In this document: piece by piece, positions 7,803 through 16,405 of the stretch
How positions within the stretch are numbered: position 1 is the first letter of the stretch
Layout of the letters: the number at the start of each line of letters is the position of its first letter
Source: Cryomorphaceae bacterium
GTDB lineage: Bacteria; Bacteroidota; Bacteroidia; Flavobacteriales_D; Sanyastnellaceae
DNA length: 64,000 bases
NCBI GenBank assembly: GCA_016124575.1
Contig: WGNM01000034.1
Coordinates: forward strand, 1 to 64,000
Direction of reading: 5' to 3'
Program-made: the position numbers and the translations under genes
Notes under the pieces: model-generated
Database searches by the model: none
What the model saw: only the letters and a program-made list of their open reading frames with translations
What the model was told of the DNA's origin: nothing

Positions 7803-8159
7803 CTATTTCGTGGCTGCTTCGTTCTTAGTCATCCACTGTTTGAATTTCTCTTTTTGCTCGTGATTCAACAACTTTTGCATGTCGCGTTCGAAATCGTTTT
7901 GCAACTTATCTTGCATCTCAGAACTGCGGTTTATTTCCATAGAGCGTGAAATGTAGTAGTCTAGGCTCAAGCCTAAGATGTCGCTCACCTCTCTGCGGTC
8001 TTTGATGCCACAGACGCGGGCTATGTTATAACCATTTTGCATGGCCTGTTCTTCGACAGTCAATTCAGGCAAGGGAGTGGTAACTTGAGTATCTTGCGCA
8101 AATATTGACGCAGATATAACAAGAAAGACAGCGGAAAGAGTGATTTTTAACCTTTTCAT
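7803..8159 (-). CDS. Small periplasmic helical protein, Spy/CpxP-like
   Basis: A 118-residue protein with a signal peptide ending SIFAQ. The mature part is largely helical with regularly spaced charged residues (SEMQDKLQNDFERDMQKLLN, then EQKEKFKQWM), reminiscent of Spy/CpxP LTxxQ-type chaperones but without a clean LTxxQ motif. It is transcribed divergently from the TonB-dependent receptor across a 59-base gap, so the two may share regulation. Family membership is tentative. Confidence 0.75.
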   Translation of the reverse strand: MKRLKITLSAVFLVISASIFAQDTQVTTPLPELTVEEQAMQNGYNIARVCGIKDRREVSDILGLSLDYYISRSMEINRSSEMQDKLQNDFERDMQKLLNHEQKEKFKQWMTKNEAATK

Positions 8160-8218
8160 CGTGTTGTATTTTGAACCTTTATGAAACTTCGTTGTTTACT
8201 TCGCGACACCACAACGAT

Positions 8219-10621
8219 ATGAAGCATCTATTTACTTTTCTACTCCTGATTGTTGCCGTATCGGTCTATTCTCAAAACGGAATTATTAAAGGACAGGTTA
8301 CCAATAAAAGGAACAATGAGTCTGTACCTTTTGCAAGTATTGTCCTACAAGGTTCAGATCAGGGTGCGAGCAGTGATATGGATGGAAACTATGAAATTAC
8401 TGGTTTGAAGCCCGGTGTCTACAACATTGAGGTGTCGTTCATCGGGTTCGAAAGGCAGGTGGTTTACGAAATAGAAGTTACCAATGCACGCGCTGCAACA
8501 GTAAATGTTGCCCTCAACGAAATGGCGGTTCTAGTGGGTGAGGCCGAAGTTACCACGAGTGCTTTTGTAAATAGGGAGGATGCACCTGTGTCTGTCCGCA
8601 ACATTGGTGTAAATGAGGTGAAGCGAAATCCGGGCGGTAACCGCGATATCTCACGTGCCATTCGTTCTTTACCAGGTGTAGCTTCAACACCGTCGTTTAG
8701 AAATGATATTTTAATTCGGGGTGGAGCTCCGAATGAGAACCGTTTTTATATCGATGGAATTGAAATTCCAAACATCAATCACTTTGCAACGCAAGGTGCA
8801 GGTGGTGGACCGGTGGGGTTGATAAATGTAGACTTGATAGACAATGTTGAATTCTACAGTGGTGCCTTTCCGGCAAACCGCGGCAATGCGTTGAGCTCTG
8901 TGTTCGACTTCGGTTTTAAGGACGGTAGAACTGATAAATATACCCTCAATGCAGTTGTCGGTTCAAGTGATATCGGTGTTACCATTGAAGGTCCTACAGG
9001 TCCGCGCTCTTCGATAGTTGCCAGCGCTCGTCGCTCGTACCTACAGTTTTTATTCGAAGCCCTCGGTTTGCCTTTTTTACCAACCTACAACGACTTTCAG
9101 TTTAAATGGAAGTTGAAGGTTGACGACAAAAATCAACTCACGGTGTTGGGTATTGGCGCGATAGATCAATTTGCGCTAAATCTGGGGCTGGCGAACGATA
9201 CCACGAGTGAAGATTTTGCAAGCAATAGGTACATCTTAGATTTCTTACCTGTAACTACGCAATGGAACTACGCTGTGGGTGCGAAATGGGAACATTTTGC
9301 TGAAAATGGATTGTGGACGTTTGTGGCAAGTAGGAATATGCTGAACAACAGGACGTTTAAGTACGAGGATAACGATGAGTCTTTGCCACTAACAACCGAC
9401 TACTTGAGCCAGGAAATGGAGAACAAGTTCCGCATCGAACATAAGCTTTACCTGGATAAGGGTTGGAAGTTCGCCTATGGTATCAATTACGAGTTTGCGA
9501 AGTACAACAACAGTTCTCAGTTTCAACAGTTTTCTTACGCGTCAGGTGAACTGGGTACCATAAATTTTTACTCGGAGTTCGACATGCACAAGTACGGTGC
9601 GTTTAGTCAGGTAAGTCGCACGTTGTTGGGACAACGCCTGGTGCTTTCAGCGGGGTTGCGGATGGATGGCAATGAGTACAGCGCATCGATGGAGAATCCG
9701 CTTGAACAGTTGTCACCTCGTTTTGCTGCCAGCTACTACCTCGCTCCGGGTTTGAGTGCGAATTTTAATACGGGCATATACTACCAATTGCCTACGTATA
9801 CCATCTTGGGTTACCGCGATCAGACGGGGTTTGTAAATCAACGCAATGATATCAAGTACATTCGCAACAAGCAATTGGTGGGTGGTTTGAGATACGATTG
9901 GGATGAACGCAACACGGTTGTTTCTGTTGAAGGTTTTTGGAAGGGGTATGATCGCTATCCTTTCAGTGTAGACAAACAAATCGCTCTTGCGAATTTGGGG
10001 ACCAATTTCGGGGTGATTGGAAACGAAGAGGTGACGTCGACGGCTAACGGACATGCTTACGGAGCGGAGGTGCTGTACCAGCAGAAGTTGTACAAAGGGT
10101 TTTATGGCATCGTTGCCTACACCTGGGTGCGCAGCGAGTTTTCTGATGCTTCAGGTACGTTGATTCCGTCAAGCTGGGATAGTCAGCACCTGGTCTCGTT
10201 AACGGGTGGAAAAAAGTTTAAGCGCAATTGGGAACTCGGTTGCCGTTTTCAATACTCAGGTGGTTTGCCGGCCACTCCTGTTGATGTCGAACAAAGTATG
10301 CTCATTCCGAACTGGAATGCCACAGGGTTCGCCATTACCGATTTTTCGCAGTTGAATACCCAACGTTTGGGCGCCTATCACCAGTTGGATGTGCGAATCG
10401 ATAAAAAATGGTTTTTCACGAAGTGGAGTTTGAACCTGTTTTTCGATATCCAAAACCTGTATGGCTTTGAGGCGCAACAGCCCGATGAGCTCGATGTGGT
10501 GCGTAACTCGCAAGGCACGCCTATCGAAGACCCGAACAATCCTGGGTCTTATCAACCGGTGTTTTTGAATACCGCGGCGGGGTCGACTTTGCCAAGTATT
10601 GGTATCATCATCGAGCTGTAA
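8219..10621 (+). CDS. TonB-dependent outer-membrane receptor with CarboxypepD_reg-like domain
   Basis: About 800 residues. I start at ATG 8219 because MKHLFTFLLLIVAVSVYSQ is a good signal peptide; the frame extends upstream without support. Residues about 21-105 form a carboxypeptidase-regulatory-like beta-sandwich (GIIKGQVTN, SDMDGNYEITGLKPG). Residues about 115-225 are the plug (SRAIRSLPGVAS, DILIRGGAPNENRFYIDGIE). The rest is an aromatic-rich barrel ending at IGIIIEL. It imports a large ligand using TonB energy. No SusD partner or surface enzyme is adjacent, so the substrate cannot be predicted. Confidence 0.92.
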   Translation: MKHLFTFLLLIVAVSVYSQNGIIKGQVTNKRNNESVPFASIVLQGSDQGASSDMDGNYEITGLKPGVYNIEVSFIGFERQVVYEIEVTNARAATVNVALNEMAVLVGEAEVTTSAFVNREDAPVSVRNIGVNEVKRNPGGNRDISRAIRSLPGVASTPSFRNDILIRGGAPNENRFYIDGIEIPNINHFATQGAGGGPVGLINVDLIDNVEFYSGAFPANRGNALSSVFDFGFKDGRTDKYTLNAVVGSSDIGVTIEGPTGPRSSIVASARRSYLQFLFEALGLPFLPTYNDFQFKWKLKVDDKNQLTVLGIGAIDQFALNLGLANDTTSEDFASNRYILDFLPVTTQWNYAVGAKWEHFAENGLWTFVASRNMLNNRTFKYEDNDESLPLTTDYLSQEMENKFRIEHKLYLDKGWKFAYGINYEFAKYNNSSQFQQFSYASGELGTINFYSEFDMHKYGAFSQVSRTLLGQRLVLSAGLRMDGNEYSASMENPLEQLSPRFAASYYLAPGLSANFNTGIYYQLPTYTILGYRDQTGFVNQRNDIKYIRNKQLVGGLRYDWDERNTVVSVEGFWKGYDRYPFSVDKQIALANLGTNFGVIGNEEVTSTANGHAYGAEVLYQQKLYKGFYGIVAYTWVRSEFSDASGTLIPSSWDSQHLVSLTGGKKFKRNWELGCRFQYSGGLPATPVDVEQSMLIPNWNATGFAITDFSQLNTQRLGAYHQLDVRIDKKWFFTKWSLNLFFDIQNLYGFEAQQPDELDVVRNSQGTPIEDPNNPGSYQPVFLNTAAGSTLPSIGIIIEL

Positions 10622-10636
10622 TCGCGCGGAACTTCT

Positions 10637-10644
10637 TATTTTTG
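10637..10644 (+). promoter_or_regulatory. -7 promoter element of hslR
   Basis: TATTTTTG matches the Bacteroidota -7 consensus TAnnTTTG and ends four bases before the ATG at 10649. In that geometry transcription would begin at or next to the A of the ATG. A clear -33 TTG is not visible. Confidence 0.5.
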
Positions 10645-10648
10645 CTGC

Positions 10649-11029
10649 ATGCGCGTCGACAAGTATCTTTGGTCCATTCGTCTGTTCAAAACCCGCACAC
10701 TGGCTACTGACGCCTGTCGTGATGGTCGAATCGCCATCGGCGAGGATGTGGTAAAGGCTGCACGGGATGTCAAGGTGGGCGACAAAATTAGCATCCGCCG
10801 CGGCGCCATACATTTCCAATGGAAGGTGGTGGCGATTCCGAACTCACGGGTTGGAGCGGCTTTGGTGCCGACGTATGCAGAAGACATTACCTCGGAAGAT
10901 GAACGTCGGAAGTTGGAGATGATCAGGCTCGGACAAGAACAACGTCCGCGCGGCTTAGGCCGCCCAACAAAGAAAGATCGACGCAATTGGGACGACTTCT
11001 TTTTTGATTCAGATGACGATGAAGATTGA
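10649..11029 (+). CDS. hslR: S4-domain RNA-binding protein, Hsp15-like
   Basis: A 126-residue protein. Residues 1-65 are an S4 domain (MRVDKYLWSIRLFKTRTLAT, then GEDVVKAARDVKVGDKI). A basic segment follows (RPRGLGRPTKKDRRNW) and a highly acidic tail (FDSDDDED). Hsp15 binds free 50S subunits carrying nascent peptidyl-tRNA and recycles stalled ribosomes. The acidic C-terminus is typical of Bacteroidota members. The end overlaps the start of the next gene by about 17 bases, so the two are probably coupled. Confidence 0.88.
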   Translation: MRVDKYLWSIRLFKTRTLATDACRDGRIAIGEDVVKAARDVKVGDKISIRRGAIHFQWKVVAIPNSRVGAALVPTYAEDITSEDERRKLEMIRLGQEQRPRGLGRPTKKDRRNWDDFFFDSDDDED

Positions 11030-11462
11030 ACGGGTGCCATCAATAAAAACAAGACCTCTGCGTTACGAAGTGCTTTGGCCACATCGCGAGAGCGTGGATG
11101 CTTGTTTTATAGACATCGATGATCGCCCGGATGCGATTCATCTGGCGGCATATCACAACAATGAGATAGTGGGAGTTTGTTCTTTGTTTGAGATGCACTC
11201 ACCGAAGTTAGCCGATATCAAACAATACCGTCTTCGAGCTATGGCGACGCATCCAAGTGTCCGCGGTAAAGGTGCCGGTAGAATGCTGATAGATCAGGCG
11301 TTAGCGATTGTAGAATCTTCAGGACACGATGTTTTGTGGTGCGATGCCAGGGAAGTGGCTCTAGGGTTTTATGAGCAACTGGGTTTTGAACGCATCGATG
11401 AGTGGTACGATATCCCGAATATCGGTAAACACCAGTTCATGTTTTATCGGTTCAATCGCTAG
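11013..11462 (+). CDS. GNAT family N-acetyltransferase
   Basis: About 150 residues with the acetyl-CoA loop LRAMATHPSVRGKGAGRMLI (R/Q-x-x-G-x-G/A type), the preceding beta strand region around VCSLFEM and the C-terminal YEQLGFERIDEWYDI. It resembles the YiaC/ElaA-type single-domain GNATs acting on small molecules or protein N-termini; the substrate is unknown. ATG at 11013 or 11019 are both plausible starts; both overlap hslR. Its last four bases overlap the convergent acyltransferase gene. Confidence 0.85.
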   Translation: MTMKIERVPSIKTRPLRYEVLWPHRESVDACFIDIDDRPDAIHLAAYHNNEIVGVCSLFEMHSPKLADIKQYRLRAMATHPSVRGKGAGRMLIDQALAIVESSGHDVLWCDAREVALGFYEQLGFERIDEWYDIPNIGKHQFMFYRFNR

Positions 11463-12523
11463 AATACACGTCGATACGTGGCTGGGAAATAGCGGTCACG
11501 AAGCGATAACATAGGCAGTTCTATCAGACGGTAAGCCAGAAAAGCAAAAATATACGCCAACCCTGATGCCAACAACAAGACGAAGGCTTTGGGCATGTTT
11601 TCAGTGTAGTGAAAAACCAAATCGAAACACATGGGGTGAATGAGGTAAAGTCCGTAGGTGAGGATACTCGTTTGGGTGACGACTAGTAAAACGACACTGT
11701 TTGATGTCGTAACTGTGCTAAACCAAGGAAGCATCAGGGCTATTGTGAAGGGCAACAGCGTGAAACCGATGGTACGCGGAATGAATGATTCATTTATCGC
11801 ACCTGCGTTGCTTGAAATTGTCCAATAGTAGAAGATGTAGCCGATAAATGTTATGGCTCCCAACAAGGCAGTGCGGCTGTTGGTTAGCATGTCCCACATG
11901 GAAACGGCGTAGTGCTTGATCCACGCCAAGAGAACACCCAGAAATAGGGCGTCGAACCGCAACAAAAACTGGCTGTTTAAACCTTCATAAGGAGTATCTC
12001 GCAGCACCACCATCAACATCCGCGCAGCGAGAATAAAAAAGATAAAAACTGAAATGCCTACGGGTACTGCAGACTTGTTTTTAAGGAAGTACAACAGCAA
12101 GAGGGGCAAGGGTGCAAGGAGGTAGAACCATTCTTCGATGACCAAACTCCATGAGACATCGAAAAAGGAAACGCCGTAGAAATTGTTTTGAAGAAATACC
12201 ACATACCAGCCGATGTTGGCGCCGACGTTGTTTTCGATGAAGAAAAAACGAAAAAGCAAGACTGTGTAGTAGAGTGGGAGTGTGCGCAACCAACGCCGCG
12301 CCCAGAACTCTTTTAGAATTGGACCTTTGAATTCGTGAGAAGAGAAGGTTTTGAAAAGCAGACTACCGATGAGGAGTCCGCTCAGGACAAAGAAAAATTC
12401 TACCCCCACAATGCCAATGCGAAGCGGTGCCAAGCCCGGAATGTTTATGTGAGCATGCTGCATGAGAACCAGCCAAATACTCACCGTCCTCACCAAATCG
12501 AGTCCGAAATTGCGCACCATCAA
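11459..12523 (-). CDS. Acyltransferase family 3 membrane protein (OafA/YrhL-like)
   Basis: A 354-residue integral membrane protein with about ten hydrophobic segments. The N-terminus carries the family signature: GLDLVRTVSIWLVLMQHAH with the conserved His, then VEFFFVLSGLLIGSLLF. Such enzymes move acetyl or other acyl groups to sugars of polysaccharides, lipids or peptidoglycan. Its start overlaps the end of the upstream APC permease gene by four bases (ATGA), indicating coupled translation. Nothing here shows the acceptor; the glycosyltransferase cassette is nearby but divergently arranged. Confidence 0.88.
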   Translation of the reverse strand: MMVRNFGLDLVRTVSIWLVLMQHAHINIPGLAPLRIGIVGVEFFFVLSGLLIGSLLFKTFSSHEFKGPILKEFWARRWLRTLPLYYTVLLFRFFFIENNVGANIGWYVVFLQNNFYGVSFFDVSWSLVIEEWFYLLAPLPLLLLYFLKNKSAVPVGISVFIFFILAARMLMVVLRDTPYEGLNSQFLLRFDALFLGVLLAWIKHYAVSMWDMLTNSRTALLGAITFIGYIFYYWTISSNAGAINESFIPRTIGFTLLPFTIALMLPWFSTVTTSNSVVLLVVTQTSILTYGLYLIHPMCFDLVFHYTENMPKAFVLLLASGLAYIFAFLAYRLIELPMLSLRDRYFPATYRRVF

Positions 12524-14304
12524 ATGATCAATCGCACGCCGCCCAATTCTTCAATTCGATATGGGAATTTGTTTGTCGGAGAGCCGATGAACATGAAGTT
12601 GATGGGAATGCCCCATTCATTGGAAAGTTCTTTGATTAAGTCAGGACCAAAAGCACCTTTTTTAACGATGAATTCGATGTCAATTTCGGGATACTCACGA
12701 TCAAGAAAATCGATTTCTTTGTAGATGTCTTCTGGCAACTCATCGCCCTCTTTCAATACGGTTACGATCTTGATTTTTCGGGTGTGTTCGTTGTTTTTGA
12801 TGTAGAGCATCACTCGGTTTAGAGTAGCGATGTTTTCTCCTTTTGTGAAGAAAACAAATTCTTGCGAATTGATGCGCTCAATGAGAGCGATGATGCCACT
12901 GTTTACCTTATATACAAACCGTTGAATGGGTTTGAAAAAAGCTTGGATGACGCGGAAGGTAAGTCGCAAGAGTGCAGTTCTGTTCAACATCACGGCAATG
13001 AAGATGATGAATGGAATGAAATATTGCATAAAGACGGTCAAATTGCTTGGGGAATCGCCTTTTGGTGGCATAATGACGTTTCCATACAAGGCAATGCACA
13101 CGGCAGTGATTGCAATGAGAATAGAGATCCACGAGGCTTGAACTGGCCTTGGTAGCTGTCCGCGTTTTACCTTCAAAAAGATGTTTCCAATGGCAAAAAG
13201 TGCCATCACCGACAAAAACGAAATCGTATAAACACCTGCCAAAAGGGTCACATTGCCACCTGTGATGAGCAGCACTGAAATGCTCAAGATCAAGAATGCT
13301 ATGATGATGAGATACGAGCTTCCTCTTTTGTTTCTTTTAAGGAACATTTGGGGTAAGATGCGGTCGAGGGCCATGCGTTCGAGCAAACCTGTTACGCCAA
13401 CAAAGCTTGTGAGCACGGCACCGCTCAAAACCAGCACGGCATCTATCGCGATGAGCACAGAAAGCCATTTGCCACCTGCCTCTTCTCCCATGTGGATGAG
13501 CAGTGTGTTTTGAAAACTATCTGACTGAAGCACTGGAAGGGCAAAGAGGGCAAGTGCGAAGATAGCCGTGAGTGGATTGATGACTGAAACAATTCCCCAC
13601 ATGTTGCGAAGCGTTTTTGGAAAAACACCTCTTTCTTGCTCCTCAACGAAGTTGGCAGAACTCTCAAAACCAGAAACGCCGAGCATGGAGGCGGCGAATC
13701 CGAGGAAGATGGCAGTCATTATGCTTCCTTCTCGTACAGGAGCGTTTTGGTTGGTGATGAATTGATCAAAACCATGTGTCATCAAATACCAACCTACAGC
13801 GCCAAATAAGACAACCAACGAAATGAGGTGGAAAAAGAAAATGCCGATGGCAACTTTGGCCGATTCGGTTATTCCTCCTATAGTTAGCGCCGCAAACAAA
13901 CAGAGTAAGACAATCGTCGCAATAATAACAGGCATTTGTGGGAGTAAATGTCCGAGATAATGCATGGCTTCATTCGCCGAAATCACGGCCGTCGCCATGT
14001 ACGAAAGTATGGTGAGGGTGGCAGCAAAAGACGCCATCGATTTACTGGTGGTGTTCAATAAGGCGTTGTAAGCGCCGCCGTTGAGTGGAATGGCGCCAAC
14101 GACTTCGGAGTAGATGTTTCTGAAGAGAAAAAGGACAACCCCTACGATCAACAAAGTTATCCATGCGTATTGTCCGGCCCAGTAAATAGACAACGCCGAA
14201 ACATACAAAACAGATGAGCTAATATCGTTTCCGCAGATAGCAGTTGAGGCGAGTTGTCCGAGTTTGGTGTGTGGCTTCTGAATAGGTTCGATGGTTTTGG
14301 CCAT
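12520..14304 (-). CDS. APC superfamily amino acid permease
   Basis: About 594 residues. I choose ATG 14304 (MAKTIEPIQKPHTKLGQLAS) over an upstream in-frame ATG because homologous permeases begin near this point. About 12 transmembrane segments occupy residues 20-430 with the APC motif region around VGAIPLNGGAYNALLNTTSK in TM2-3. A roughly 130-residue cytoplasmic C-terminal domain follows (ALIERINSQEFVFFTKGENI, LYIKNNEH). That tail is larger than in basic APC transporters and may be regulatory. The substrate is not identifiable. Confidence 0.87.
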   Translation of the reverse strand: MAKTIEPIQKPHTKLGQLASTAICGNDISSSVLYVSALSIYWAGQYAWITLLIVGVVLFLFRNIYSEVVGAIPLNGGAYNALLNTTSKSMASFAATLTILSYMATAVISANEAMHYLGHLLPQMPVIIATIVLLCLFAALTIGGITESAKVAIGIFFFHLISLVVLFGAVGWYLMTHGFDQFITNQNAPVREGSIMTAIFLGFAASMLGVSGFESSANFVEEQERGVFPKTLRNMWGIVSVINPLTAIFALALFALPVLQSDSFQNTLLIHMGEEAGGKWLSVLIAIDAVLVLSGAVLTSFVGVTGLLERMALDRILPQMFLKRNKRGSSYLIIIAFLILSISVLLITGGNVTLLAGVYTISFLSVMALFAIGNIFLKVKRGQLPRPVQASWISILIAITAVCIALYGNVIMPPKGDSPSNLTVFMQYFIPFIIFIAVMLNRTALLRLTFRVIQAFFKPIQRFVYKVNSGIIALIERINSQEFVFFTKGENIATLNRVMLYIKNNEHTRKIKIVTVLKEGDELPEDIYKEIDFLDREYPEIDIEFIVKKGAFGPDLIKELSNEWGIPINFMFIGSPTNKFPYRIEELGGVRLII

Positions 14305-14388
14305 AATTTTATTTTCGCTTTGCGCTGAAAGATACAAATTGAAGCGCGGAATGGTTAGTCAATTCAAATTGCTTTGCATAGTTAAGAA

Positions 14389-14425
14389 TTTGTGATTTCC
14401 TATCGCCATAAGTTCGTTACTTTTG
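14389..14425 (+). promoter_or_regulatory. Promoter of the aminotransferase-glycosyltransferase operon
   Basis: TTTG at 14389-14392 and TACTTTTG at 14418-14425 fit the -33/-7 Bacteroidota elements, with a slightly long 25-base spacer. The -7 element is 19 bases before the ATG at 14445. Confidence 0.5.
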
Positions 14426-14444
14426 TCGCTCAAATTGTTTTGAA

Positions 14445-15674
14445 ATGCCGTCAATCTCACAGAAAGGCGTCGCCATGCCGGCCTCGCCAATACGTAAACT
14501 GGTGCCTTTCGCTGAAGCTGCAAAAGCAAAGGGAAAAAAGGTGCATCATTTGAATATCGGACAACCTGATATTGAAACGCCAGCGGTTGTGCTTGATAAA
14601 ATGCGCAACCTGGATAGAAAAGTGATTGAATATTCAAACAGCGAGGGCTTTATGAGCTATCGCATGGGTTTGGCTAAGTACTATAAAGACAATGGCATTC
14701 AACTGAATGTCGAAGATATCATGATCACCACCGGTGGTTCGGAAGCTTTGATTTTTGGATTTCAAACGTGTTTGAATCCTGGCGATGAGCTGATTATTCC
14801 TGAACCTTTCTATGCAAACTACAATGGTTTTGCAGTGATGTCGGGTGTGAAAATCGTTCCCGTTACCGCTACCATTGACGATGGTTTCGCTTTGCCTCCT
14901 GTTGAAGCATTTGAAGCGATGATCACACCAAAAACAAAGGGGATTTTGATTTGCAATCCCGGCAATCCAACAGGGTATCTCTATTCGCAGGCTGAGTTAG
15001 AAAAGCTGCGTGATATTGTTTTGAAACACGATTTGTACCTGTTCGCTGATGAGGTGTACAGAGAGTTTTGTTACGATGGCGCGAAACCTTTTTCTGTGAT
15101 GAACCTAGCGGGAATCGATAACAATGTGATCTTGGTAGATTCGGTATCGAAGCGCTACTCTATGTGCGGAGCACGCATCGGTGCATTGATATCGCGCAAC
15201 AAAGAAGTGATGGCTGCCGCTTTGAAATTCGGTCAAGCCCGTTTGTCGCCACCTACTTTTGGTCAATTGGCGAGTGAAGCCGCTTTAAATACGCCAGCTG
15301 AATATTTCACTGCTGTAACAGCTGAATATGTGCACCGTCGGGATGTTCTCGTAGATGGTCTCAATGCCATACCGGGTGTTGTTTGTCCGAAACCTAGCGG
15401 TGCGTTTTACTGCATCGCCGAGCTTCCTGTCGACAACGCTGAGCGCTTTTGTCAGTGGATGTTGGAGGAGTTTGATTTTAACGGCCAAACTGTGATGATG
15501 GCTCCTGCAGCGGGTTTCTACGCTACCCCTGGAGCAGGTGCTAATCAGGTGCGTTTGGCGTATGTGCTTGAAATTGCAGCGCTTAAAAACGCGGTGGAGT
15601 GTCTTAAAGTGGCGCTCACGGTTTACCCAGGCAAGCTGGAAATCGTTTCTGAAAACAGTGCAAATCATTCGTAA
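14445..15674 (+). CDS. PLP-dependent class I/II aminotransferase
   Basis: A 409-residue fold-type I aminotransferase. Landmarks are GQPDIETP near the N-terminus, TTGGSEALIFGF (phosphate-binding), CNPGNPTGYLYS, LFADEVYREFCYDG and SVSKRYSMCGARIG with the Schiff-base Lys. The C-terminus has the substrate-binding Arg in VRLAYVLE. It is annotated across Bacteroidota as aspartate-like aminotransferase; the amino donor is uncertain. It is the first gene of a co-directional run with three glycosyltransferase-like genes, 32 bases upstream of the first, which may link it to amino-sugar or glycolipid synthesis or may be fortuitous. Confidence 0.9.
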   Translation: MPSISQKGVAMPASPIRKLVPFAEAAKAKGKKVHHLNIGQPDIETPAVVLDKMRNLDRKVIEYSNSEGFMSYRMGLAKYYKDNGIQLNVEDIMITTGGSEALIFGFQTCLNPGDELIIPEPFYANYNGFAVMSGVKIVPVTATIDDGFALPPVEAFEAMITPKTKGILICNPGNPTGYLYSQAELEKLRDIVLKHDLYLFADEVYREFCYDGAKPFSVMNLAGIDNNVILVDSVSKRYSMCGARIGALISRNKEVMAAALKFGQARLSPPTFGQLASEAALNTPAEYFTAVTAEYVHRRDVLVDGLNAIPGVVCPKPSGAFYCIAELPVDNAERFCQWMLEEFDFNGQTVMMAPAAGFYATPGAGANQVRLAYVLEIAALKNAVECLKVALTVYPGKLEIVSENSANHS

Positions 15675-15706
15675 CACCTATCATCCCGCATAGCGGAAAA
15701 GAAGAA

Positions 15707-16405
15707 TTGAAAGTGCCTGTTGTTGATGTTGTAATCCCTGCCTGGAACGAAGAATTGAGCATTGGGAATGTGGTTCGCGACATCGATAAAACGATGGTGC
15801 GTCATGTTTTTGTTGTCGATAACAATTCGAAAGATAAAACGGCAGTGGTCGCTCGTGAATCAGGTGCTACGGTTGTTACTGAAACCCATCAGGGTTACGG
15901 TGCTGCTTGTCTTAAAGGCATAGCTGCCGCCAACGGCGCCGATGTCCCAGCTGATATCATTGTCTTCATGGATGCCGACTACTCCGATTATGCTGAAGAG
16001 ATGATTTCACTCTTAGACCCGATCTTGAAAGGTGATGCCGATATGGTAATTGGCTCTCGAGCACGTGGATTGCGGGAACGCAAAAGCATGACAGTGCCCC
16101 AGGTTTTTGGAAATTGGCTAGCAACACGCATGATCCGCTTGTTTTACGGTTTTACGTATACCGATTTGGGTCCGTACCGAGCTATTCGACTAGAATCGTT
16201 GAATGCATTGGGGATGAGAGATAAAGATTTTGGTTGGACGGTGGAAATGCAGATTCGAGCCCTTAAAATGAAATTGAAAATCTCTGAGGTACCTGTAAAT
16301 TATAGACGTCGTATCGGTGTGTCGAAGGTTAGCGGTACCGTGAAAGGGACTATCATGGCGGGATATAAAATTATTACAACCATACTCAAACATACGTGGA
16401 GCTAA
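15707..16405 (+). CDS. GT2 glycosyltransferase, DPM1-like
   Basis: A 232-residue GT-A enzyme. Visible motifs are DVVIPAWNEELSIGNVV, VVDNNSKDKTAVVA, a GYGAACLKGI segment and the metal-binding DADYSD, then the YTDLGPYRAIR segment typical of dolichol/polyprenyl-phosphate hexose synthases and the UDP-glucose:polyprenol-P branch. It lacks C-terminal membrane segments, so it acts at the inner leaflet as a peripheral protein. The start is TTG at 15707 (GTG 15713 is an alternative), after an AG-rich stretch. It probably supplies a polyprenyl-phosphate sugar donor to the GT-C-like protein downstream. Confidence 0.88.
   Translation: MKVPVVDVVIPAWNEELSIGNVVRDIDKTMVRHVFVVDNNSKDKTAVVARESGATVVTETHQGYGAACLKGIAAANGADVPADIIVFMDADYSDYAEEMISLLDPILKGDADMVIGSRARGLRERKSMTVPQVFGNWLATRMIRLFYGFTYTDLGPYRAIRLESLNALGMRDKDFGWTVEMQIRALKMKLKISEVPVNYRRRIGVSKVSGTVKGTIMAGYKIITTILKHTWS

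Noticed and set aside
10256-10819. 187-codon minus-strand frame over the end of the TonB receptor and hslR
   Set aside because: It is antisense to two confident genes and its sequence has no protein-like features.
12862-13667. Several short plus-strand frames over the permease gene
   Set aside because: All are antisense to well-conserved membrane segments of the APC permease.
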